A stretch of 50,979 nucleotides of DNA, taken from IMG/VR virus record IMGVR_UViG_3300009073_000007, positions 1 through 50,979 of that record. One strand, written 5' to 3'. This DNA is from a virus. Positions 24,597 through 30,368 of this stretch are shown in pieces. The notes beneath the pieces were generated by a model. It was not told the origin of the DNA, ran no database searches, and worked only from the letters and a program-made list of their open reading frames with translations. The position numbers and the translations under genes are program-made. How positions within the stretch are numbered: position 1 is the stretch's first letter; the number at the start of each line of letters is the position of its first letter.

Positions 24597-24873
24597 TCTT
24601 TTTACGCTTCCTTGCGTTCTTGTCCCGCTTAAGAGTCCTGTTGGCTTTCTTTGTGGTCACGGCTGTGTTCCCCTTCTTGTTGTTAAGGGGGTTCCCATCC
24701 TTGTGATGGACATCTTTACCGTCCCCTTTGCGGGCTCGACCATCTCTTATAGCCTGTCTACGGGCTTTATTACGGGAGGCCCGTCTCTTCTTCTGGGCTG
24801 GCTTGCGGTTGTATTTTGCTTGTGCTCGTTTGCGAGCGGCTGTATTTTTTTGTGAGTTGGGTCCTGTTGCCAT
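24586..24873 (-). CDS. HNH-like small basic protein
   Basis: From the ATG at 24873 the product has 95 residues and is extremely rich in Lys and Arg. The only recognisable motif is KDVHHKDGNPLNNKKGN (about residues 53-70), which matches the His-His-x-Asp-Gly-Asn-x-x-Asn-Asn core of HNH nucleases. HNH proteins next to terminases are common in phages and can take part in packaging or in intron-less homing. The unit is shorter than most HNH domains. Its 5' end overlaps the previous gene by about 100 bases. Confidence 0.65.
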   Translation of the reverse strand: MATGPNSQKNTAARKRAQAKYNRKPAQKKRRASRNKARRQAIRDGRARKGDGKDVHHKDGNPLNNKKGNTAVTTKKANRTLKRDKNARKRKKNGK

Positions 24874-24994
24874 CGGTTGGTATCTCAAATCCTATTTTAC
24901 GTGTCATTATGAAGGGGTTCCCTTTTGAATCTAGTATAGGAGATTCAATAGGAGTCAGAAACACAGTCTCCCCGAAGAAATATTCATTATCCAT
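24770..24994 (-). CDS. Hypothetical protein (74 aa) after terminase small subunit
   Basis: The ATG overlaps the stop of the terminase small subunit, a typical coupled start. Residues 1-40 (MDNEYFFGETVFLTPIESPI and onward) look like genuine coding sequence. The C-terminal half, in the overlap with the HNH-like gene, is Ser/Thr/Gln-rich and may be little constrained. A small regulator or a remnant are both possible. Confidence 0.45.
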   Translation of the reverse strand: MDNEYFFGETVFLTPIESPILDSKGNPFIMTRKIGFEIPTDGNRTQLTKKYSRSQTSTSKIQPQASPEEETGLP

Positions 24995-25505
24995 TTTTAA
25001 CGAGCTTCAGCCCAATACGTTCCATGTCTTGGTCTTCTTGTGTGAGTTTCTCTGTCTTGGCTTTAACAGCCTTAGCGATGTCTGCTTTTGAAGGTCTCCC
25101 CTTCTCGGAAGCCTTGTGACGTCTCTCCCAACCTTTCTCTGCTACATACTTAGCTGAGGCAAGCTTAACCGAGTCTGCTGCTTCTGGGTCTTCCATGAGA
25201 GAGACCACAGCCTTAATAGCTCTGGCTTGGAGTTTAGCGTCAATCTCTGCGTCCCAGACTTCTTTAAGTTCTCTGAACCATGTAGCCCCCATGAGACGAC
25301 TAAAGTGTTCAAAGGAGTCTAGATAGGCTTGAGACCATTTGTATCCAGTTTTATCCTCTAGTAGGATGTAGCTCCGCTGGGCGTCCACTAATGCTCGACC
25401 ATTGTCAGGGTGAACCTTAGTCCGACCATCAATAGAGAAGATAGACCTATCAGTATCCTTCTTAAACAGTTTAGCTCTCTCGTAAAAGAGAGGAACAGTT
25501 AACAA
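24987..25505 (-). CDS. terS: Terminase small subunit (probable)
   Basis: The product from the TTG at 25505 is 172 residues. It lies first in the leftward arm, upstream of the large terminase. It is helical and charged, with a middle region KWSQAYLDSFEHFSRLMGAT, a probable oligomerisation helix (QARAIKAVVSLMEDPEAADSVKLASAKYVAEKG) and a Lys-rich tail (KADIAKAVKAKTEKLTQEDQD), as in small terminases that recognise DNA. The frame stays open upstream to an ATT codon at 25545-25547 preceded by AAGGAG at ideal distance. That would add 14 residues (ISKPTSDFFKPKGH) and may be the real start; no ATG, GTG or TTG exists there. Confidence 0.8.
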   Translation of the reverse strand: MLTVPLFYERAKLFKKDTDRSIFSIDGRTKVHPDNGRALVDAQRSYILLEDKTGYKWSQAYLDSFEHFSRLMGATWFRELKEVWDAEIDAKLQARAIKAVVSLMEDPEAADSVKLASAKYVAEKGWERRHKASEKGRPSKADIAKAVKAKTEKLTQEDQDMERIGLKLVKNG

Positions 25506-25569
25506 GTGACCTTTAGGTTTGAAGAAGTCAGAGGTGGGTTTGGAAATGCTTTTTCTCCTTATATAAGAA

Positions 25570-25618
25570 TCTTTAAAGAATCCTAAGATGTTAAACAGTT
25601 CTTAAGAGGATTTAAAGA
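25570..25618 (-). other. Hairpin in the terminase leader
   Basis: An imperfect inverted repeat with arms 25570-25588 and 25600-25618 (TCTTTAAAGAATCCTAAGA against TCTTAAGAGGATTTAAAGA) lies between the leftward promoter and the terminase small-subunit gene. The arms can pair over about 16 bases with small bulges. It would sit in the 5' leader of the long leftward transcript and could be a processing or stability element. Confidence 0.5.
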
Positions 25619-25699
25619 ACCTTTATATGTGTTAGAGTAAAGTAACTTGTTAAAGCTTATTGCACTTAGTGAAGGATGTTTAAGATACTCTATAAGATT

Positions 25700-25728
25700 A
25701 TTATACCATAAAGGTTCCGCTTTGTCAA
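25700..25728 (-). promoter_or_regulatory. Main leftward sigma70 promoter for packaging and virion genes
   Basis: On the minus strand this reads TTGACA, 17 bases, TATAAT, with TGG before the -10 box (extended -10). Both hexamers are perfect. Transcription would start near 25693 and run into the terminase small-subunit gene and the whole left arm. The spacer contains one of three copies of AAAGCGGAACC, so a bound protein would sit between the two boxes. Confidence 0.9.
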
Positions 25729-25810
25729 GCATAAAATGATAATACTTGAATATTTCTTTTAAGGTTCCGCTTTGAATCGTCTCAAAAGGATTCTATGCGG
25801 GTTCCGCTTT
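25713..25810 (-). repeat. Three-copy 11-mer at the leftward promoter (candidate operator)
   Basis: GGTTCCGCTTT occurs at 25713-25723, 25763-25773 and 25800-25810, all in the same orientation, at intervals of 50 and 37 bases. The first copy lies in the spacer of the leftward promoter; the others lie upstream of it. Three exact copies within 100 bases are far beyond chance and suggest binding sites for a regulator, phage or host, of that promoter. Confidence 0.75.
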
Positions 25811-25916
25811 TAATAGGCATTCGTTCTACAGGTATTTTCTGTTAGTAATATTTTTGGTGTCCCATTCATAGAAATAGAAGCCCCCGGCCCCCCCTTAATG
25901 CCCCCCCGGTGAAACC

Positions 25917-26278
25917 TAGGAATGGAATCCTAATGAGGCCCACACATGTTACGTTATAACATTAAGGATAGGAATGGAATCCTAACGTGTTCTGCTGGTG
26001 ACCTTAGAATGATTCTAATGGGAATTAATACCCATGTGCTCTTAGTGTGACATTTTTGCAACAGTGTCTCTTTAGTGTGACACCCTAACAGCCTAGGAAT
26101 AAATCCCTATACGATTGATATGAATAGGATTATATGCCTACATACGAGGCAATCTATCATAATCCTACCTATACATTATAATATAAAAAGGGGAATGTTA
26201 CATTATAACAATAAGACCATGAATGCCACATTGGAGGCTATTATAGGAATCAATACCTAGGCTATGAATATAATCCTA
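25917..26278. repeat. Cluster of TAGGAAT-type imperfect palindromes (candidate iterons)
   Basis: A roughly 16-base element of form TAGGAATNNAATCCTA recurs at 25917-25932, 25969-25984, 26094-26109, 26125-26140, 26244-26259 and 26263-26278, with a perfect relative TTAGAATGATTCTAA at 26004-26018. The copies vary but keep the TAGGA...TCCTA arms. Spacing is irregular (19-119 bases). Such clusters of palindromic sites in an AT-rich intergenic region are typical of replication origins or repressor-bound control regions. Confidence 0.7.
26042..26082 (+). repeat. Paired direct repeat TTAGTGTGACA
   Basis: TTAGTGTGACA is present exactly at 26042-26052 and 26072-26082, 30 bases apart, close to three helical turns, within the iteron-like cluster. 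This would place two bound proteins on the same face of the DNA. Confidence 0.6.
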
Positions 26279-26439
26279 AGCAAATGTCCCTTGAACAGCC
26301 GCCTCATAAAAAAGATTGAAAATAATTCCATCCCTAACCTATTGATAATGCTACACTTTTAAAGAAAGTTTGAATAAAAATTAGAGTGTTTGATTTATAT
26401 CAATGCGAGGCCTCTTTTATTCCCTCATATTCAAATCAT

Positions 26440-27246
26440 CGAAAGACGGGCCAGACAAACCCGGCTTTTGACCATAGCTAAAAACGTAAGTGCAAAATCT
26501 TTGCCTTGCGCATGTTGACGGACTTGAGAATAGTCTGCCTTAATAGGGCCATATAGTGCCAATCCCTTTAGATAGGGGTCTCGCTATATCGCAAAGAACG
26601 GGATAGCCATGCGTAACAAAGAACACAGTGCGGATTAGTGCGGGCGTTAAAAGCGTCAATTCGTGCCTAGCATAGGTGCGAGGATTAGTAAGATGTACGG
26701 GCTAACTCGGAACCGTAATCACTATGCAAAGGATAGGATAGTGCCCTTATAACTTGGCACAATATAGCAAGCTATAGTCCCGCTTGTTTTACGCAATGGC
26801 CCCCTTGTAATAGGTGTGGTTAGTCGGTGTAGGTGACTTTCGCTAGATGTGGGGGTTGAATTCGGAAGGTGGTAGCTAACAACTATAGCCGGAGAGCTTC
26901 AACAAACTATAGCGTTTGGAAACAAGAACCTAGGCTTTAATAGGTCTAGGCGGTGAATATATTGGCTATCAGCAATTCAGCAAATGTAGTGCGACTTTAA
27001 CCAAGCCCGTAACAGGGATGGTTTATTCTGCGTGCTACAGCGTGACTGACATATTAGGATTTCAACAAATTGATATAGATGCGTGTTAATGCAGTGGATT
27101 GCGTAAAGACCCCATGTGTGGCTATTCACCACGAGTTACACCGATAGGCTATGCTATGCCGCTTGAAAGAGCAGTGTAGTTATGGCCTATTGGCAGTGAC
27201 TTAGAGCATATCGGTAATGATGTCGGTATGTTCTTTTAACTGCCAA
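26440..27246 (+). ncRNA. Candidate large structured non-coding RNA (about 800 nt)
   Basis: No protein gene fits, yet stems are dense. Examples: 26551-26558 with 26582-26589 enclosing 26562-26567/26574-26579; 26662-26669/26673-26680; 26696-26700/26713-26717; 26720-26725/26738-26743; 26929-26937/26942-26950; 26999-27003/27019-27023 around CCC/GGG; 27190-27197/27239-27246 enclosing 27204-27210/27227-27233. Several include G-U pairs that work only if the plus strand is the RNA. GCTATAGT (26771-26778) can pair with either of two later ACTATAGC copies, a possible pseudoknot. The last stem ends 14 bases before the next start codon. Size and phage context recall GOLLD or ROOL; I cannot confirm the family. 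Confidence 0.6.
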
Positions 27247-27260
27247 CATGGAGAAACCCT

Positions 27261-27791
27261 ATGGCTAAGACTATGGAACTAATGACTACAGCAGTTGCGA
27301 TTACAGCAGCTATTAAGTCAATCAAAGGGCGTGGCGCAAGGCTAGACCGTGACATTCAAATTGCTGCGGTAAGCATTATCCAACACGTCGAAGCGGTGAC
27401 GGAAACGTCCCTCGCTACTCAACTTATCGAGGCGATGCCAAAAGGTGCTCGTACTAATGCTCTTCGCAATTACTTCGAAGCATTCGGCAAGATGGTATGG
27501 GCTCCAGCTAAGGGTGACCTTACTGCTAAGTTCATCCCGGCGGCTGATAAAGTTACGGATATGGACGGCGCTATGGCTGTCATGTGGACAGAGTTCAAAC
27601 CTGAACCCACATATACACCTATCGACATTCAGAAGACTTTGACTACGCTTCTCAAGCGTATTAACAAGGCGTCTGCTGACGGTAAGCAAGAGTTTGATGC
27701 GGCGCAAGTTGCGGCTCTTGAAGCGGCTATCACTACGGTGACACCTGCCGAAGAAGAAGTTACTGGTGAAGAAGCGGACGCAACAGCGTAA
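27261..27791 (+). CDS. Hypothetical early protein (176 aa)
   Basis: This is the first gene of the rightward arm, with GGAG eight bases before its ATG, immediately downstream of the structured RNA region. The protein is helical (MAKTMELMTTAVAITAAIKSIKG-type N-terminus) with a middle KGARTNALRNYFEAFGKMVW. It ends in an acidic Glu/Thr tail (TPAEEEVTGEEADATA). Its place suggests early expression and possibly host takeover. I know similar small helical early proteins from podoviruses but cannot name a function. Confidence 0.75.
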   Translation: MAKTMELMTTAVAITAAIKSIKGRGARLDRDIQIAAVSIIQHVEAVTETSLATQLIEAMPKGARTNALRNYFEAFGKMVWAPAKGDLTAKFIPAADKVTDMDGAMAVMWTEFKPEPTYTPIDIQKTLTTLLKRINKASADGKQEFDAAQVAALEAAITTVTPAEEEVTGEEADATA

Positions 27792-27827
27792 CGCAAAACC
27801 GGATACCAACCAACCTAAACAGTCACG

Positions 27828-27875
27828 TATAAGTTACATCGAGACACCTTACATCGGTGCTTGTATGTGGCTGTT
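27828..27875 (+). other. Leader hairpin upstream of the 73-aa gene
   Basis: AACAGTCAC (27828-27836) pairs with GTGGCTGTT (27867-27875), nine pairs including one G-U that favours the plus strand, around an inner CACC/GGTG stem. Eight bases later the AATCTATCATCATC motif begins, followed by GGGAGAAA and the start codon at 27917. A structured leader followed by this motif is also seen before 30028. Confidence 0.55.
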
Positions 27876-27916
27876 TGTCGTTAATCTATCATCATCGTGC
27901 CTCGGGAGAAATAGCT

Positions 27917-28138
27917 ATGGCTAAAAAAATAAATCAAAGTAACTCGGTTGCTATCGCAAAGCGTCAATTTGAAGACGCCTATAAGCTGCTTGGATATAAG
28001 AATGAAGCGGCTATCCGTTTGGGTAAGATTGCCCGACAGACACTTAAAGAGGCTTCTGTCCCAGCTATTATGCGTGACAGTCTAACTCGTGGCTGGTGGT
28101 CGGCTCTAGTGGCTGAACACGGACTACCCACAATATAA
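27917..28138 (+). CDS. Hypothetical early protein (73 aa)
   Basis: I start at the ATG at 27917, which has GGGAGAAA upstream, not at an earlier in-frame codon inside the leader hairpin. The product begins MAKKINQSNSVAIAKRQFED and is basic and helical (EAAIRLGKIARQTLKEASVPAIMRD). A small nucleic-acid-binding or host-interacting protein is possible; no family is recognised. Confidence 0.7.
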   Translation: MAKKINQSNSVAIAKRQFEDAYKLLGYKNEAAIRLGKIARQTLKEASVPAIMRDSLTRGWWSALVAEHGLPTI

Positions 28139-28158
28139 GGGCAGCCCCCCTTTTTCAC

Positions 28159-28249
28159 GGACTATATCAGTGAGACGTATCACTTTCCGCTTCTCTATTC
28201 TCCCCTCTAGGGACGCCGAGAGAGGTGATACGTCTCTCTCATATAGTCC
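28159..28249 (+). other. Long imperfect inverted repeat (possible RNase III-type site)
   Basis: Arms of 25 bases (28159-28183 and 28225-28249) are complementary apart from a short mismatched stretch and enclose a 41-base loop with its own TCCC/GGGA stem. It fills most of the gap between the 73-aa and 65-aa early genes. In T7, comparable hairpins between early genes are cut by RNase III to release single messages; that role here is by analogy. Confidence 0.75.
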
Positions 28250-28288
28250 TCTTTCACACACACAACACACCCTCTAGGAGAATTATCC

Positions 28289-28486
28289 ATGCTTATCAAT
28301 ACACCCTTAGGCTTTCGTCCACTCGCTTGTAAGAGTGTCAAGAAAACCCCTTCCTTCGACGCCTCTCAATCAGCTCTCGTTGGCAATAGCCACTTGACCT
28401 CTGTTCGGGACTCGCTTGAAGAAGACGTGTCGGCGTCAAAGGCCAACTTCTCTGTTGAGACACAGGCGATAGCTCGGGGAGCTTAG
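28289..28486 (+). CDS. Hypothetical early protein (65 aa)
   Basis: The ATG has AGGAG at a good distance. The product begins MLINTPLGFRPLACKSVKK and is Ser/Ala-rich and soluble (SALVGNSHLTSVRDSLEED). It lies between the long inverted repeat and a run of very small membrane proteins. No family is recognised. Confidence 0.65.
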   Translation: MLINTPLGFRPLACKSVKKTPSFDASQSALVGNSHLTSVRDSLEEDVSASKANFSVETQAIARGA

Positions 28487-28488
28487 CT

Positions 28489-28626
28489 ATGGCAGTCTTT
28501 AAATTCACACTATCTCTGCTTCTTGTTGCAGTTATGTTCCTAGGTATGACGTACCTTCGTCTTGTCATAGGCTACTGTCGCTTAAGGGAGTATTTCGCTA
28601 AGGGAGGCCTCGATGAACAATCGTAA
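28489..28626 (+). CDS. Small membrane protein (45 aa)
   Basis: An ATG two bases after the previous stop opens a 45-residue frame. It has one hydrophobic segment (TLSLLLVAVMFLGMTYLRLVI) and a charged tail (CRLREYFAKGGLDEQS). It overlaps the next small gene by 14 bases. Single-span early microproteins often act on the host membrane; function unknown. Confidence 0.5.
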   Translation: MAVFKFTLSLLLVAVMFLGMTYLRLVIGYCRLREYFAKGGLDEQS

Positions 28627-28717
28627 TTCGGACATTAAGGGCTTCCTGTCTATGGCCTTCATGGTGACATCTATGGGGCTTATGCTCGGAGTCGGCTTCA
28701 TCATGCCGGGGTTCTAA
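28613..28717 (+). CDS. Small membrane protein (34 aa)
   Basis: The ATG lies behind GGGAGG within the end of the previous gene. The product starts MNNRNSDIKGF and is then hydrophobic and Met/Gly-rich (LSMAFMVTSMGLMLGVGFIM), ending PGF. The strong ribosome-binding site and the neighbouring genes of the same kind support it. Function unknown. Confidence 0.45.
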   Translation: MNNRNSDIKGFLSMAFMVTSMGLMLGVGFIMPGF

Positions 28718-28721
28718 GGAG

Positions 28722-28835
28722 ATGGACTATCACATGTTCCTCTACTGGTCTTACATATCAGAACTTATGGTAAGTCAAGGCCTCCTCGTATCGGCTTCAA
28801 AGGCCTTCTGTTTTTCACTCAACTACCTACCTTAA
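28722..28835 (+). CDS. Microprotein (37 aa)
   Basis: The frame opens at an ATG directly against AAGGAG; a second ATG at 28734 has better spacing and would give 33 residues. The product (MFLYWSYISELMVSQGLLV and following) is hydrophobic and amphipathic. It continues the series of tiny membrane-type genes. Modest support. Confidence 0.4.
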   Translation: MDYHMFLYWSYISELMVSQGLLVSASKAFCFSLNYLP

Positions 28836-28846
28836 CGGAGAATTTC

Positions 28847-29200
28847 ATGAATAATCTATCATGGCTGCTATATCTAGCGGATGTGTCTGAGAATCTAGTA
28901 GAGATGGTGCATACCTATTTTGTTTTAGTTTTAATTCTTAGTCCTCTTCCTATCGCCATTATTGGAATGCTGGTATCTACAGAAGTAGCGACATACAGGT
29001 CGGTGAAAAAACACATCCCCGTTAAAAGCCTTGTAACCTCTCTCCTGTTGAGCCTCATTGTCTTAGGATTTGTGCCATCAAAGACCACTATCTATCTCAT
29101 AGCGGCGTCTGAAATAGGTGAGTCCGTGTTACACACCGAACAGGCACAACAAGTAGCAGAGTATCTGGAGACCCTTCTGGAATCTCACGAAGAAGAATAG
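28847..29200 (+). CDS. Inner-membrane protein (117 aa)
   Basis: Behind CGGAG, the product has two clear membrane segments (about residues 22-46 and 61-85). The SVKKHIPVK loop between them and an acidic helical tail (TEQAQQVAEYLETLLESHEEE) lie outside the membrane. An AATCTATCA copy lies in its first codons. It is part of the early membrane-gene group. No family is recognised. Confidence 0.7.
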   Translation: MNNLSWLLYLADVSENLVEMVHTYFVLVLILSPLPIAIIGMLVSTEVATYRSVKKHIPVKSLVTSLLLSLIVLGFVPSKTTIYLIAASEIGESVLHTEQAQQVAEYLETLLESHEEE

Positions 29201-29243
29201 GCCTAACCTCTTGTAATCATTAAGAAAACTTGGAGAATTAATT

Positions 29244-29858
29244 ATGAAAACTGTATTTGCTAAGGGTGACATTGTCACGTTCAAATCGGCTGCTGTCTAC
29301 GAGTACGACGAGTACGAGGTGACACAAGTCCTTTCTAATCTAGACGGGGAAGTCTTTTTAGACCTGAAAACCCTAGACCCCCCTAACATCCTGTTCTACA
29401 ATAAACCTGCTTCCCGGATTAAGTTAGTACGCCGAGCGGGGGCCTCCGAACAATCTATCACTAGCTCCGCAACCCCTGCGACAGCCCCTTACACACTTTT
29501 TAAGGATATGCCCGTAGGTGTCGAGTGTCTAGTACTCTACTCACCCTCCCGGGTAGAGAAATGTCGAAGACTTCCTTGTGGCGGGGACGAGATTTGGTAT
29601 AAAGGACAAAAATGGATTTCGTCCACCCGTAAGGTAGCCCGAAAGTCTCCTCGTTACAACTTTCAAGCGATTATAATCCCACCTGAGCCTCGTGTGCCGA
29701 AGTCCTATGAGAAATACGTAGTCAATGGATATTTCTGCAGTCTTTTGGGCCTTAGAATGTCGGTTAATCCTAATGCGAATGGGAGTAGGTTGGCGGCTGC
29801 CCGCGCTTATATTGAATGGGCCGAAGACGGATACCCAACAGCCCCCTTCAACGACTAA
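29244..29858 (+). CDS. Hypothetical protein (204 aa) with SH3-like N-terminus
   Basis: The start has GGAG upstream. Residues 1-65 (FAKGDIVTFKSAAVYEYDEYEV and on) have the beta pattern of a small SH3/KOW-like barrel. A linker rich in Ser/Ala/Thr follows, then a second domain with DEIWYKGQKWISSTRKVARK and a C-terminal helix (GSRLAAARAYIEWAEDGYP). It precedes a structured leader. Function unknown. Confidence 0.65.
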   Translation: MKTVFAKGDIVTFKSAAVYEYDEYEVTQVLSNLDGEVFLDLKTLDPPNILFYNKPASRIKLVRRAGASEQSITSSATPATAPYTLFKDMPVGVECLVLYSPSRVEKCRRLPCGGDEIWYKGQKWISSTRKVARKSPRYNFQAIIIPPEPRVPKSYEKYVVNGYFCSLLGLRMSVNPNANGSRLAAARAYIEWAEDGYPTAPFND

Positions 29859-29866
29859 CCCTCTTA

Positions 29867-29988
29867 TCCCAGTTCCGCTGGTACGGTTGAGGCATTGGAA
29901 CGCACGACTCTCTTCGAGTGAAAGAGGAGATGGCCAATACCCCCTTGTGAAAGCATCGCTTAACTGCCCTTCGATGGGTGGGCTGGGA
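29867..29988 (+). other. Multibranched leader RNA upstream of the 57-aa gene
   Basis: Nested stems can be drawn: TCCCAG 29867-29872 with CTGGGA 29983-29988; CGGTTGAG 29884-29891 with CTTAACTG 29959-29966; ATTGG 29894-29898 with CCAAT 29934-29938; TCTCTT 29909-29914 with AAGAGG 29922-29927; CCC/GGG near 29967-29978. G-U pairs favour the plus strand. It ends just before AATCTATCATCATC and the start at 30028. It could be a cis-regulatory RNA or a small RNA. Confidence 0.55.
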
Positions 29989-30027
29989 CCAAATAATCTA
30001 TCATCATCATCTATAGGAGAATAAAAA

Positions 30028-30201
30028 GTGACTCAACAATCCTCAAACATTCGTATCGTAGTCCCTAACAAAGACGGCACAACAACAACTCTTGACCACG
30101 ACCCTATCGCTTATCGTAAGCACCACACTAAAGGCGGTCTTGGGCCTCACGGACGAGAGCAAGCCGTTTCACGTATAATGGAGATTCTGAATACTGCTTA
30201 A
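30028..30201 (+). CDS. Hypothetical protein (57 aa)
   Basis: A GTG start lies behind TAGGAG. The product starts VTQQSSNIRIVVPNKDGTTT and is basic and His-rich in the middle (DPIAYRKHHTKGGLGPHGREQ), with a short C-terminal helix. The two upstream regulatory signals (leader RNA and nonamer) suggest deliberate control. It could be a small nucleic-acid-binding protein; no family is known to me. Confidence 0.6.
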   Translation: MTQQSSNIRIVVPNKDGTTTTLDHDPIAYRKHHTKGGLGPHGREQAVSRIMEILNTA

Positions 30202-30368
30202 AGTAGTACGCCTCTCTATTACGAACACCGACATAGCCCCATATTTGGGCTGAAAGGTGTAGCGTGAGTCTTGATAAGCGGCTACTGAAGCTTTTCAGTC
30301 TTCCTCGGGCTATGTTGGTGTTCGACCTTATTCCCTCTTCTCTCCCTTTCTTGAAGGTGTCTATTATT

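Larger units (their letters stand above)
25506..27260. other. Divergent intergenic control region
   Basis: About 1.75 kb lacks any convincing protein gene in either direction. The left third is AT-rich with short poly-C tracts near 25881-25908. It holds the leftward promoter, a leader hairpin, an 11-base operator-like repeat, a group of TAGGAAT-type palindromes and paired TTAGTGTGACA repeats. The right half (about 26440-27246) is more balanced in composition and folds into many nested stems. Position between the two divergent arms is where a replication origin and the earliest promoters are expected. Confidence 0.8.

Noticed and set aside
25712-26280. CRISPR-like array suggested by recurring short repeats
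   Set aside because: The repeats are short, divergent and palindromic with irregular spacing from 19 to 119 bases; there are no spacers of uniform length.
26316-26400. Rightward promoter candidates upstream of the structured RNA (TTGAAA or TTGAAT with distant TTTATAT)
   Set aside because: No combination gives good boxes at 16-18 base spacing. A host or phage promoter probably exists here but cannot be placed from the sequence.
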